From Manihot esculenta (Eukaryota; Streptophyta; Magnoliopsida; Malpighiales; Euphorbiaceae): a stretch of 64,000 bases of DNA. Below, one piece after another: positions 45,687-56,854 of the stretch (its first letter is position 1; each line of letters starts with the position of its first letter). The translations under genes were made by a program, and so were the position numbers. The notes below the pieces were generated by a model that worked only from the letters and a program-made list of their open reading frames with translations, had not been told where the DNA came from and ran no database searches. The DNA is taken from the NCBI RefSeq assembly GCF_001659605.2, contig NC_035161.2, forward strand, positions 4,668,265-4,732,264. The letters run 5' to 3'.

Positions 45687-47998
45687 TGTAACGACCCGAA
45701 AATTGGACCGCTACCGGCGCTAGGATCCAGATCGGCTTAAGGCCGCCGGGACCCGTAGCAAGCCTGACATAAAACCTAAAAATCTGTTTAATCCCATACA
45801 TGATCAACAATCATACATAAAAATTTAAAACTTTTCTTTCATACATCCTATCATACACCAAACTCAATCTGTGCATGCACTGAACATAGCCATAAACATT
45901 GGCCCCTCAGAGGGACCTCATCAATGCCCCAATGGGCAATACAACATATGTTGAGTTGGTTTACATAAACATCATAAAAAAAGGTTTAGGATCATGCATT
46001 AAAAGGGATACCTTACACATAGGTCAAGCACAACCTCTAATCCTCAATATCATTACATTACATAACTATTCATAACTTTACATTTTCATCATGTCCACAA
46101 CTTCTAACCATTACATAAAAACAGACTTCAATACTCTTGCTGACCTCCTGGTCTACCCTGTACCTGCAAACCTGGGGAATGTGGGAGAGGGGTGAGCTAC
46201 TAGAGCCCAGTGAGCAGAATCATAAGGCATTTAAAACACATGCTATCATGGAATGCATCACATCACAACTAATCATATCAAGGATGAACTTGTCACCATA
46301 TAGCCCTCTACATAATCCAAACATGCCAAGGGCGTAGTGCAGGCCACATCTGGTCTTTCTCTTATACATAACATAACATACATAATCCATAATGCCGGGG
46401 GCGTAGTGCAGGCCACTTCCGGTCTTTCTCTTACATAGTGCCAGGGGCGTAGTGCAGGCACGCCTGGACTTCCATATCATATCATCATGTCATAACATAT
46501 GAGGGCTAGTGGATCATTCAACGTTCATCCACATCAACAACATATTATGCAATGCAACATATTCGTAAATTCTAATGCAAGCACCCTAATATATCTCATG
46601 GCATTCATGATGCGTGAATCACGCTAAAACTTTCATTAAATTTCTTAATTTAAAACATTAAGTTTAGTTCCACTCACCTCTGGCCAAAGCTCTACTGACT
46701 CAGAAGCAGCTGACTCACTGCTGAGGTCCTCGGTTCCTCGGGTCCGAACCTACACAGGTGGACTCAAATGAGGGACCAACATACTATAACATGACTCTGA
46801 AAACATCCCCCAAAAACCCCCTAAAACATCTCAAAACATCCATGCAAGAACATGCAAAGGAAGGCTGGACAGGGCACTTTCGGCGGCAGGTTCGGCGGCC
46901 GAAAGTCCCTCCAGAGCCGAAAGTCAGGCAGGTTCGGCGGCACCTTCGGCGGCCGAAACTCCCAGACAGAGGCGAAACTCATGCATGTCCGGCGGCACTT
47001 TCGGTGGCCGAAACTCCCAGACAGAGACGAAAGTCTCCTTTCGGGGGTAAGCTTCGGCAGCCGAAGGCTACCTCCACAAGAGGGTTCGGCGGCCGAAAGT
47101 CCTTTCGGCTGCCGAACCTGGTTTCTCCCAAAGGGCAGAAACTAGGTTCAAACATGCACAAATGCCTCGAAACTCAAACCATCATGCATTTAGCTCAACC
47201 AAAACATGCATACAAGCTCCTAGGGGTCTCAAACTACCTTAAACCCCAACTACAACACATCAAACACACATTACAAGCCACATTGCTCAAAAACTCATCA
47301 AAAACCCATAAACTCAACATAAGCTTACTCATGCATTTTCTACCCCATGAACTTGCATAAAACTTGTTTAAAACATAATGTAAGCTAGAGATCGACTCTT
47401 ACCTCTTGAAGATCGAGAGTAGAGGCGACCAAACTTGGAGTTGGGAGAGATATGAGTTCTTGAACCTCAAAGCTCCAAAACTTTGCTCAAAAGCTCAAAT
47501 CTTCAAAACAAAGCTAAAACAAATGAAAAACTTGAAAGATCTAGAGGAAAAACATCAAAGATCGGTGAGGGACGGCGGAGAGCTCACCTTGGCCGAAAAT
47601 GGGAAAAAGCTCGCCCGTTTTCGGCTAAGGGACCCTTTTATAGTGGCTGTCCAGGCCACGTTCGGGGGCCGAATGTGCCTCCGCATGCATGCCATGTTCG
47701 GCGGCCGAACTTGAGGTTCGGCGGCCGAACCTGGACTTCCCTCACTTATGCCTTCAGGGGCCTAAGGCACACCCGAAAGGCATGCACGTTCGGCGGCCGA
47801 ACTTTGAGTTTCGGCAGCCGAACCTGAGTTTCCCTCCAAAGTTGTTTTAATTCAAAACTCATTTCCTCTTTACTTAAAATCATCAAAAACATTAAAACAT
47901 TTCATGAAAACATGGTTTTACCCTTCTAGAGGTTTCCGACATCCGAGATTCCACCGGACGGTAGGAATTCCGATACCGGAGTCTAGCCGGGTATTACA
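45687..47998 (-). repeat. Element C 5' LTR (2,312 bp)
   Basis: On the minus strand TGTAATACCCGGCTAGAC at 47998 to CGTTACA at 45687. The TATA box is at plus-strand 47636-47642 (TTTTATA). Near-palindrome clusters at about 47697-47822 and 46875-47118. Confidence 0.93.
46316..46475. repeat. Tandem hairpin array in C 5' LTR
   Basis: Three units containing GGGGCGTAGTGCAGGC (the first with an A for G), with CCAG and CTGG-type arms. Same position as the B and E arrays, and related to that of B when read on the minus strand. Confidence 0.82.
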
Positions 47999-48003
47999 TT
48001 ACC
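47999..48003. repeat. TSD TTACC, right copy (element C)
   Basis: Second copy of the C target duplication, followed by the rest of the B 3' LTR. Confidence 0.9.
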
Positions 48004-48283
48004 CTATTGGAGTATTTGATGAGGACTCCAGTGAGAGGTTTTATGTTATGATTTGTGCATGCACAGGTTAAGCTGGGTGAATGAATGAAAGAATGAATGA
48101 AAGAATGAATAAGAGAATGAATGAATGAATAAATGAGAAAGTTTTAAACTTTTATGTAATTGTGGATCATGTATGGGATTAAACAGGTTTATAGGATGAA
48201 TGTTTGGCTTGCTACGGGTCCCGACGGCCTTAAGCCGATCTGGATCCTAGCGCCGATAGCGGTCCGGTTTTCGGGTCGTTACA
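48004..48283 (+). repeat. Element B 3' LTR, last 280 bp
   Basis: Continues the B LTR from the C insertion to its GTTACA end. Includes the GAAT microsatellite (48079-48137) and the terminal GC-rich block. Confidence 0.92.
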
Positions 48284-48288
48284 TCCTT
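48284..48288. repeat. TSD TCCTT, right copy (element B)
   Basis: Second copy of the B target duplication; F sequence resumes after it. Confidence 0.9.
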
Positions 48289-49209
48289 CATTGAACTCAC
48301 ACATGAGTTCTTCACACCACATTTTACTTTGATAAACCAGCCATGCCCAACCTGCACACACCAGATGTTATTGGGTTCAGGCTATTGGGACAACGATTTC
48401 GCTTGTCCCTGCAGGAGTTTGGCATTGCCATGGGCTGTGAATGCCCTGATTCCACTTGGGACTTCCATCCTGAATTCAATTCCAGCTCTGCCTATTTGGA
48501 GTTGTGTGACAACCCCCCTGACACTTACTCAGCCACCAGGTCCAAAGACCTGTACCTGAAAAATCCCAGCCTAAAATACCTTCACAGATTATTGGCATAC
48601 ACATTTTCTGGGAGGAAGGATGCACCAAACATCCTGACTAGGACAGAGCTGTACATTTTGTGGTGCATAACACAGACCAGAAAATCCACATAGGCTACTG
48701 GGTTGCCACACAGCTTTCCAGCATCATCTAGTATCACCGCCCCCTGATCCTTGGGCATTTAATCACTGTCATTGCAGTGAATTTGAAACTACTACATCCA
48801 GCAAACACTGACCTCACCCCCCACCAACAAACCAACCCCCCTGGACCTTCAAACTTTGGATGATGTGGGGTTGCTTTGCAAAGTGGGGGATATTTTTTCT
48901 ATTGCACCTGCAGAACCTCTCACACCACGCCATGAGCGTGTGTTAAGGAAAAGAAAAACCATCCAGACCACAGTATACCAGCAGCCTGCCCCAGCAGATG
49001 GGACAGCAGCGGACACAGCACAGGTACCACCAGATGAACCACCTCCAGTAGCACACCAGCAGGAAGCAAATCAGGCCCCCGAAGACGTATCCCCAAACCA
49101 GATAGTAGAGGCTCGTCTCAACAGAATTGAGGACAGAATGCATCATATGGAGCAACTATTGCAACTGCTGGTGAACCACTTTCTGCCTGCAGACCAGAAC
49201 AGACAGTGA
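48289..49209 (+). pseudogene. Element F gag-like gene, segment 3 of 3
   Basis: The frame from 9007 continues at 48290 (IELTHEFFTPHFTL) and shifts by one near 48335-48345. It then reads GFRLLGQRFRLSLQEFGIAMG and YLHRLLAYTFSGRKDAPNIL, and after another shift near 48690 GYWVATQLSSII with one stop, then LILGHLITVIAVNL. This pattern resembles the putative plant transposon protein domain found in Athila/Tat-group gag-like ORFs (I recall Pfam Transposase_32; not checked). The end (48856-49209) is a polar region with a helical stretch (VEARLNRIEDRMHHMEQLLQ) of coiled-coil type. At least two frameshifts and a stop make it a pseudogene. Confidence 0.6.
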
Positions 49210-50221
49210 TTTGGCCGAGTGATTTGCCCAAATCACCCACAGGCCAGGAAGTCCCTTTCCCTTTCCTTCTTAAATTTTATATATATATATATATATGTTC
49301 ACACATTGAGGACAATGTTTGCAATAGGTGTGGGGGTACATACTGCTAGGTTATTTTTGCATTGATTACATTATCTTTTGCTTTCTTTTTATTTCTTTTT
49401 GCATCTTTTTGCCCTATAACACACACCAAATTTTTTTTCCCTTTCACACATTTTTCTTTTGCACAAATTTTTCACTTTCTGCACACACAGAATTTTGTCT
49501 TAGCTTTTGCTCTACTCAGCATAGATAACAAGGTTAAAAAAGCTTTCCATCTCATGACCCCATTGATTTTTCACCCCTTTAAACCTAAATTGAATCAATT
49601 ACAGTGTGTTACCTTCACTTTGGAAGTTCTTTTCTTGAATTGAATCCTTAAATTTGCTGTGGTCAAGGAAAATAAAAATATAAATACATGCAAATAAAAA
49701 GTTAGTGTAACTCCCTATGAGCTATTTGCTCAAACTGTTATGAAAAGAAAAGAAAAAGAAAAACCAGCACAAAGCACAAATCATAAACCTGTTCCAATGG
49801 TCAAATGAGCTATGAATAGAGCTAGTAGCCACTTGAACAAGTGACTAACTGAGTAACCGGGGGTGGGTATCACCAATATGCACCTTCACGTAAAAAGGTT
49901 GGTGACTTTTTCAAGCAAGAATAAAGAAAAAAGTGCTGCTGAATAAAAAGTGTGCTTAACAAGAAGGGCAAGTTACTCTTAGAGGGTTGCATCAAGCTTA
50001 AAACAAAAGAATAAGCATGATTGAACCAAAAACCTTTCTCTTGGCCATGGTAGGTGAAAGGAAACAAGAAAAAGGGAGAACAACCTCAGGCCTGAAGTAC
50101 TCTATACTGTGATACTTCAATTTGGGAGTCTAGGGGGGGCTGATTAAGTGGTGCTTAGGCTCAAAAGAAAAAGGAGCTTAATTAACTAAGTTGTTTGTTG
50201 CTTGAGGACAAGCAAAAAGCT
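49210..50221 (+). other. Element F 3' non-coding region
   Basis: No coding frame. It contains an (AT)n run (49279-49296), a first GAGGACAATG...AGGTGTGGGGGTA block (49308-49340) that mimics the terminal polypurine tract, a T-rich tract (49360-49480) and a stretch around 49800-49900 (GAGTAACCGGGGGTGGGTAT) that recurs diverged near 53,480-53,600. Confidence 0.6.
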
Positions 50222-50236
50222 AGGTGTGGGGGTATT
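50222..50236 (+). other. Polypurine tract of element F
   Basis: AGGTGTGGGGGTATT directly before the TG of the 3' LTR, preceded by GAGGACAAGCAAAAAGCT, an arrangement known from Tat/Athila-group elements. Confidence 0.7.
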
Positions 50237-51634
50237 TGATCAAACATAATTTAACTACATTTCTATTATCTTTATTATTACTTAAATACACATTTTTCAG
50301 CTTAATTTATGGTTTTTGTTATGTTTTTGCAGGAAAGGAAGAAAATGGAAAGTTGGAGAAAAAGTGCAGGAAAAGCTGGAAAAGTGATTGGGTCAGAGTG
50401 ATTTGGCCAAATCAAGCAAAGGAAGCTGAGGCAGAAACCTGGAAGTAAATTCGCAGAAATGATTTGGGCAAGTGATCTTCCCAAATCACCCGCCCAAATC
50501 ACATTGACGCAGAGAGACAGCAGAAGCGGAAAAAGTGCAAAAAACTGAAATTCAAAAGTGGAGAAGTCCAAATCCATTTTAAATACTGCAAGATCAGTCC
50601 CAAGAGCCACGAAAAAGTCTTTCACTTAAAGAATTCCATTCACAATTAAATATAAAAACAAAAGAGGAATCAAAGACTACAAAGAAGACCAAGTCAAGAT
50701 TGGGATTTCCAAACCCTAATTGGATAAGGATTCTCCAGCTATAAAAGGGGACAGCATCTAAACCAGCAAGATCATCTCTCTCTACCTTCGGAAATTCTGC
50801 AGAAATACAGCAGTTTTTCTTCTTTTCTTTCTTCTTTTCTTTTGTGATTTTGTCCACCATGAGTGGCTAAACAATTCTCTTTTCTAGTTGAAGTTGGAAT
50901 TTCATATTTGTGATGAATTGGGAGATTTAAAACTCCATTATTAAACTCTTATTTACCTTCAATATTTATGCAACCTGATCTTTCTATAATTATTGCTTTG
51001 CTTTTAGAATCAATTAAGGCCTGTTGTTTTTAATTGCTTGAGTAATATATTGTTTGAATAATTTAAGTCCGTAATTGCTTAGATTGTTTAAACACAAGTA
51101 TAATCAGTTGCATAATCTAAACTTGACCACGCGGTTGGCAAGGTTAGAGTTGGGTTTCTCTAAGTCCTAATGCAGTTAACAGTTGTTTGATGCTAAAAGC
51201 CCCAAGGACGTTCCTTGGCAACTTGTTAACTAGAGTTTAATTAGCGAACGTTTCCTAATCAAACTAAAACTAAGGAGGAATTTGGATTGTGAGAAGCGTC
51301 TTCCACGTCCTAAACTAACTTATTGAAATAAATAAGAGTATCAAAAAGATCAATGATCAATTCTAAACAAGCTGAATTAGATCCATGCTTCAACTAGAAT
51401 CCTTCTCCCATTAGACTTTTCATCTTTTTAAATTATTGCTTTCTCTTGCTATTTAGTATTAATTCATCAAATCAAACCTCCTTCTTTTAATTATTTGTTA
51501 TTTATTTGTCCAAGTCATTATTAGGAAAATCCGTAGTGTCAAATCTCTATGGTTCGACCTTATTGCCACTATCTACAAGTTAATTGTTGATTGTTTAATA
51601 GGTTTATTTTTGACGGCTTCGACAACCGCTATCA
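50237..51634 (+). repeat. Element F 3' LTR (1,398 bp)
   Basis: TGATCAAACATAATTTA at the start and CAACCGCTATCA at the end. TATA box TATAAAA at 50740-50746. Similar along its length to the solo LTR at 7125-8593, with many substitutions and fewer copies of the GTGATTTGGCC motif. The F-family LTRs are the most diverged LTR pair here. Confidence 0.8.
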
Positions 51635-51684
51635 ACGACATACAAAAAAGTCCAAGATAATGGCCTAGGGCATATACACTAACA

Positions 51685-52152
51685 CTGAACTATCCTCCTC
51701 TCGAAAAATTAGCGTTTGTAATTTTAATGTCAGTTACCAAATTACGGCCATACTTCTAGTCGCACGCCATCGAAGTCAGGATAGATTATCCTTTGCGGAA
51801 GGTTCTACACAAGTCAGAGCTGTCAAGATGATTATCCACTTGGATAGTAATATTATTGGCGTATGATATCAGGTATGTTCCTAGGAAGGTAATGAAAGCC
51901 TAGGTGCTAGCTGATTTTGTTGCAGAAATAACTCCACCATTAAAACCTTTGGAGTCTCCTGAGTCAATCATAAAGGAATGGAAAGTCTTGACAAATGGAG
52001 CTTATGGAGCCAGGGGTTCTGGAATTGGGATCTTGTTCCAATCTCAGACCAGTATAAAGATTTGGTATATGGCAAAGCTCATTTTCAGTGCCACCAACAA
52101 TGTGGCCAAATATGAGGGTGTGATAATGGCTTTAAGGATTGTAAGGAGTTAG
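51685..52152 (+). pseudogene. pol: Tat-type pol remnant: RNase H followed by a second, archaeal-type RNase H
   Basis: The first part reads LNYPPLEKLAFVILMSVTKL and, after RPYF and a TAG, IEVRIDYPLRKVLHKSEL, the end of a Ty3/gypsy RNase H. A frameshift leads to YDIRYVPRKVMKA, a TAG and VLADFVAE. Then comes GAYGARGSGIGIL and SATNNVAKYEGVIMALR, the pattern of the additional archaeal-like RNase H that marks Tat/Ogre elements. Both TAG codons sit where CAG is expected. No RT or integrase is adjacent: F lies on the left and an inverted LTR-like stretch on the right. Confidence 0.75.
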
Positions 52153-52156
52153 GTAT

Positions 52157-53330
52157 TGATGGGTGTCGAAGCTACTAAATATAACCTATCTAAATTCAAT
52201 AAATATAAATTGCATATAGGGTGAATAGGATCGAATCCATAAGGAATTGACACTAAGAATTTCCAATCAATAACCAATAAAAGTAAAAAAGGGGGTTTTG
52301 ATGAGGAGAGAAACCAAAATAAAAATCAAGACAACCAAAAAAAGTAATAATCAAGAGAAAATCAAATCAATGCAAATAAATTCTAGTTGAATATTAGGAT
52401 CCATTTCAGTTGTGAAAATTGATCGTAGAAACCAAAATATTCTTATCCATTCCAATAAATTAGTTTTAATTATGAAATACGCTTCATATAACCAATCTTT
52501 TTTTAGGTGTAAATTAATTAAAAAACGTTCGCTAATTAACCCTAGTCAAGAAACAACCCAAAAAATGTCTATTGGTTTCAATTTATCAACCGCCTTAAGA
52601 ATTAGAGAGACCTAATTTTAACTAATAAACCAAACTGCGTGGTGAGTTCAAGTTAGATCATGCAATTCCTTAATTATTACTTGTTGTTGAATACCTCAAG
52701 TAATTACGGACTTCAAGCATCCATACTAACAATATATCACCTTGAAAATATGAACAATGGGCCCTATTGATCAAATAACAAAGCAATAATAATATTAAGA
52801 ACTGAAATTACATAAATAGTGGAAGAATAAAAGATCAACAATGATATTTAGATCTCACAATCTATGAAGAAACTGAAACTTTAATCTATTATCAACTAGA
52901 AATAAAGAAATTAGCCAACTGTGTCTAAAAGAATACACAAAAAGGAGAAGAGAATTCGGCAAAAAAGAGAAGATGTGTATAGCTACAACCTAAGCTAGGT
53001 ATTTATAGCAGTTGAAACCTAGCAAAATCCTTGCAAAACTTTCCTAAAGATTTTGATTTGAATTACTTTAATGAGAGATCTCCTTTTAATTTGTTTCCTT
53101 GAGGAGAGATTCCTTAATTTTTGAGACAGATCATACCACATTTAAAGGAGTGATGTCTGGACTTGAAATGCCACATTTTAAATTTGCATTGAATCATAAA
53201 CAATATGTTAGTATTTATGTTGGTAATTATTTCAGTTTTCATATTGCTTGCAATAATCTTTGATAATTGTCTTGAAGTATAAATAGTTGAGCTTGAATAA
53301 AATGTGTGTGCTTACATGATTAAGACACTA
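52157..53330 (-). repeat. Inverted, diverged LTR of an F-related family
   Basis: Read on the minus strand, its end resembles the F LTR end: TGTCGAAGC..., GATTCGATCCTATTC (F: GGTTCGACCCTATTG), GAATTGACACTAAG, and a CACGCAGTTTGG-like block near 52630. It starts at about 52157 with TG. The other end is unclear (about 53330). Whether it is a solo LTR or part of an element cannot be told. Confidence 0.55.
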
Positions 53331-53399
53331 GTGGAGTATAACTAAAATTTGCTAAAATCGTGAATTTTTAATTTTTATGAAATTTTTATCAAAGAAATG

Positions 53400-54010
53400 A
53401 GGTGTTTGAGGTACAAAATAAAAAGAAAAAGAAAAAGAAAAAAAAAAGAGTAGAAAATAAATCTACTCGGCTAGTTAAGTTACCATGAATAGTATTAGTA
53501 GCAACTTAAAATTGTGATCAATTGAGTAATCGGAGGTGGGTATCACAAATATGTACATTTGCCTTAAAAGAGTGGTGAGAGATGAATAAGTGCTTGTAAA
53601 TAATAAATAAAAAGTCTTGAATACTTTATTTTTAGATTTAAAGTCAAGAAAGAAATTAATTTCATAGATGAAACATAACATATCTGGCTACCATATCTCG
53701 AAGTGTTCTTTGAACTGAAATTCAATTTCTGTGCTAAAGAAAATTTTAGAGCACAATGTTTAAATATTTAAAATTCACTCTGGGTATTCATTTTGGGTCA
53801 AATCAAATTGTTGTTCTCTTCTTGCCATTTATTTGTTCTGAGTACTCACTTTGGATCCAATTTAATTCTTCAATTTTGTAAATTTTAGGTTGTAACCGTA
53901 TATTTTTGAGAATTTATTAATTATTAATTGAAATATATATGAGTTGTTGAAAATTTTATATGATTTAGGGTGAATATTCTTGCAGGAAGATGTTCAATCT
54001 GCTGAAAATG
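53400..54010 (+). repeat. Remnant of an F-like 3' non-coding region
   Basis: Plus-strand similarity to 49,740-49,920 of F: an A-rich GAAAAAGAAAAAG run, then TGAATAGTATTAGTAGC, GAGTAATCGGAGGTGGGTATCA and an AAAAGAGTGGTGA stretch. No coding frame is supported. A weak match to the F LTR start may follow near 53,900-54,000. Confidence 0.5.
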
Positions 54011-54246
54011 TGTTGTGCTTTACTTTTTTGATGGCTACAATTTTATTTTGAGAACTGATCATTATAATCGAATTGAATTGATTTATTTTGATTTAATTCG
54101 ATTCGATTAATCGTTATAATTCGATTCAGTTTAATCTTTTAAAAAAATTAATTTTTAATTTTTAATTTTTTTCAATTCAATTTTAAATCGAACTGACGTG
54201 GCATATATAAAATTATTTTTTATTCACATTAAATTAATGATATTTA

Positions 54247-54490
54247 GACATGGCATGGTAGTGAAGATTGAAAGCAAAGATCTAGAGAAAAGAATATTTG
54301 ATGTTTATTGTCCAAATTTATATTTAATGACGCAAAGGGTGATTGGAAATGAGTGGAATTTTCAATAAATGCAACTCAAATTATTCAAAAGTTTTCCATG
54401 AAAATTTGTATATTTGTGTATATATTATTGCATATAGATTAGAAAATTTCCAAATTGAATTGCAAAAGGAAAGTTAATTTTTAATTAATT
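54247..54490 (+). repeat. Direct duplication, copy 1
   Basis: Shares about 240 bp with 57452-57690, including GGAATTTTC, ATAAATGCAACTCAAATTAT and CCAAATTGAATT. Identity is perhaps 80-85% by eye. Not TE-like at either edge. Confidence 0.65.
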
Positions 54491-55013
54491 TATTAGTGAT
54501 TTTATTCACGCCTACATTTTAGATTTTAAACAATAATATTTTAGTAACATTTATAACATTATTGCTTTAATACTATTATACCAATAATTTAATATTATTA
54601 TAAAAATTAATTTTTATCATATAATAACGTATTTTAATAAACATTTTATTTTCCATTTCAAAAAAAAATAAACATTTTATTTTATATATTTTTTATATAT
54701 ATTAAAAACCTATTACTTTAATTAATTTAAATTTATGCTGGACAAATTTATTATTCAGATTTTGATTCAAATGCTTCACGTGCCGTGATTAAATTTTAAA
54801 ATTTTTAACTAAACGAGAATCGTGTCATTTCATTCCATCTCTTGAAAAATAATTTTACTTTATATTTAATAAAAGGTCTAGTGAAAAAATAATTCAAATA
54901 TTTATGAAAATTATATTTATATTTTAAACTTTATTTATTAAACAATAAAAATAAAATTTTAAGATCAGTTACGATTTTATTCAATAAATTAAATTAAATT
55001 TTAAAAAGTTAAT

Positions 55014-55685
55014 AATAAATTATAATATAGTCTTAAAAATTTATTTCATTAATAAAATAGCCTTTGAAAATAAATATTTTTATCAATTATATCTATTAAA
55101 CTTAACAATATCCTCTTATTTTAATTATTTTATTTTATTCTTCTCACTAATTAAATAATTAAGAAAATTAAGTTTAAATTAAATTTAATATATATATATA
55201 TATTTTATTAGCACATACTAGAATAATAAAGTAATTTTTTAAAATTAATTTTAACAATTAGAAGTTCTTGTAGCTCTTGAAACTTATATATATAATTTTT
55301 AATATTTTAAAAATGGAATATTGAGATAAATATTTAAATAAACTTTTGATACATTATTTTGTTAATACATACTAAATAATATAAAAATCGTATAGATAAG
55401 TTTTAAGAGCTAAACAACTTTTAAATACTGTTAAGATTAAATTATAAATACTATTTTAGTATTTTAGTATATTAATAAAAAATTAAAATATTTGAAATTT
55501 AATTTAAAAAATAATTTTTACAATTATTTCATTATTAAAAGGAAAATAATATAATAAATAAAAAGGGATATGGTTGAATTTAATAATGATAAATAAAAAC
55601 ATAGTTAAAATAAAATTATATATTTTAAATGACTATTTTATTAATGAAATAAAACTTCAAGGATCATATTGTAATTCACCATTAA
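55014..55685. mobile_element. MITE-like inverted repeat
   Basis: TATAATATAGTCTTAAAAAT and TTATTTCATTAATAAAATAG at the left are mirrored at the right by CTATTTTATTAATGAAAT and CTTCAAGGATCATATTGTAA. Arms of about 50 bp enclose very AT-rich sequence with no ORF of note. TSD not resolved. Confidence 0.5.
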
Positions 55686-56194
55686 TTTTAATTCAATCTA
55701 ATCTATCTGTTAAAATTGTGACTAATATTATAATTTTAATTTTATTATTCAAAAAATAAAGTTTCAAATATAAATTTTATCTTTCACGAAATATTTAGAT
55801 TATTTTATTCAATAATTCTTAATAAAATTATAATTTTAATCTTATTATTTATTTTTTATCAAAAATAAGTAAACCGTTAATCAAATGCTAGACTAATGGG
55901 GAGCTTTTTATGGGTAATGCTATTAAATTTTATAACTTAAATAATATTTTAAGCATATTATAATTTAAATTAAATTCAATAATCTATCCTATATCTAAAA
56001 ATGGGAAGAGGGGAATAATGAAATTATTCATAATATCTTTAAATTTTTAAATTATTTACAACAATATTTAATTTTATTGCTTTAAAAATAATAATATTTA
56101 ATTTTATATCAAATGCCATATTAGTATAACAATTTTAGTGTTTTGGGAGTAATAAAAACCACCAAAAAAAATTAATTTCATGCACCTATTATGC

Positions 56195-56379
56195 TAAAAG
56201 ATTTACTATTTAGTCCTTAAATATTATGATTATTAATAAATTAGTTTTTATATTTTTTAAAATTTATTAAAATTTTTTTTTTTCGTCAATAAAATAGTTA
56301 TTGTATTCTCTTTTTTGTTAAAAATAAATAAAAAATAAAAAAAAATTTTAAAATCTAATTTTACCCTCAAATAAAATTC
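56195..56379 (+). repeat. Partial copy of a MITE end
   Basis: ATTTAGTCCTTAAATATTAT then ATTATTAATAAATTAG and CGTCAATAAAATAG: the same start and internal phrases as the element at 56848-57309, in direct orientation, but without its own inverted end. Confidence 0.5.
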
Positions 56380-56387
56380 CTTATTTA
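56380..56387. repeat. 8-bp TSD CTTATTTA, left copy
   Basis: Precedes TAGGAGTG of the hAT-like MITE; the identical octamer follows it at 56847-56854. Confidence 0.85.
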
Positions 56388-56846
56388 TAGGAGTGAGCGG
56401 TATTCGGTTCAAATCGAAAAAATCGACCAAACTGAATTATTTTAAAAATTATGTTCAGTTTTTATTCAATTCCGTTCAGTTCAATTTTTAATTTCAGAAT
56501 TTTCTATTATTTCAGTTTGGTTGGTTTTGATAAAAAAAAAATGAAAAAACCGAATTGAACTGATTAGTGATAATAATATGTTATTTTCAATAATATAGAG
56601 AAATTAAATCATACTAAAATTAAAATATTTTAATTAAATTTTAAAATATTAAAAATAAAGTGTAAAAAATAAAAAATTTATTAAAAATTAAAATCGATCA
56701 AACCGAACCGAATCAGACCGGTTCAATTCGATTCGGTTTCTGACTAAAATCGGTTCGGTTCGATTTTCATAAATACTAAAATTTTGATTTTTGGTTTATT
56801 CGGTTTAGTTCGATTCAAAATCAAACCGACCGAATGTTCACCCCTA
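56388..56846. mobile_element. hAT-type MITE (459 bp)
   Basis: Starts TAGGAGTGAGCGG and ends TGTTCACCCCTA, so the ends are imperfect inverted repeats of the TAGGGGTGA type. Perfect 8-bp duplication CTTATTTA on both sides, the length typical of the hAT superfamily. The interior is rich in CGGTTCGGTT/AACCGAACCG-type motifs. No transposase. Confidence 0.8.
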
Positions 56847-56854
56847 CTTATTTA
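56847..56854. repeat. 8-bp TSD CTTATTTA, right copy
   Basis: Second copy of the hAT-type duplication. Confidence 0.85.

Larger units (their letters stand above)
18781..47998 (-). mobile_element. Element C: Tekay-type chromovirus, minus strand, carrying D and E
   Basis: Read from the right: 5' LTR (47998-45687), PBS, gag-PR (45437-43395), insertion D, RT-RH-IN-chromodomain (33883-30938), polypurine tract, and a 3' LTR (30830-28618 plus 18883-18781) split by E. Flanked by TTACC. Its two LTRs are 2,312 and about 2,311 bp and differ at roughly 1% of sites by eye. Confidence 0.92.
9008..48283 (+). mobile_element. Element B: Tekay-type chromovirus, plus strand, interrupted by C
   Basis: B has a 5' LTR (9008-11360), PBS, a gag-pol frame with two stops, a polypurine tract and a 3' LTR split by element C (16733-18780 and 48004-48283). 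TSDs of TCCTT flank it. Without C (and C's nested D and E) B is about 10.1 kb, a normal length for the lineage. It lies inside the F gag-like gene. Confidence 0.92.
6537..51634 (+). mobile_element. Element F: LARD-like LTR retrotransposon hosting the nest
   Basis: Once insertions are subtracted, F consists of a leader (6537-6904), a broken gag-like gene (6905-7124, 8599-9007, 48289-49209), a long 3' non-coding part, a polypurine tract (50222-50236) and a 3' LTR (50237-51634, TG...CA). Its 5' LTR is not in the window; element A occupies the expected place. No RT, RH or integrase is seen in F, so it is probably non-autonomous. The polypurine tract and its surroundings (GAGGACAAGCAAAAAGCTAG then TGTGGGGG) resemble those of Tat/Athila-group plant elements. 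That lineage call is from memory of the families. Confidence 0.7.
54011..56194. other. AT-rich intergenic DNA with repeat fragments
   Basis: No gene is supported. Contains a CGATTCGATT-rich patch (about 54065-54190), one copy of a direct duplication (54247-54490) and an inverted-repeat element (55014-55685). Confidence 0.6.

Noticed and set aside
48329..48559. 76-codon ORF as the true F protein frame
   Set aside because: After about 48340 the overlapping frame 48343-48693 carries the conserved-looking residues; this one continues the wrong phase past a frameshift.
49328..49528. Hydrophobic 66-codon ORF resembling a membrane protein
   Set aside because: It comes from the T-rich tract of the F 3' non-coding region; T-rich DNA gives Phe/Leu/Ile-rich frames by chance.
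7125..51634. Reading 7125-8593 and 50237-51634 as the LTR pair of one element, with ACCAC/ACGAC as its TSD
   Set aside because: The first LTR has its own perfect ACCAC duplication, no PBS follows it, and the gene frame passes across it. It is a solo LTR.
54065..54190. CGATTCGATT-rich patch as a second hAT-type MITE
   Set aside because: The interior phrases are similar, but no terminal inverted repeats or 8-bp duplication are visible.
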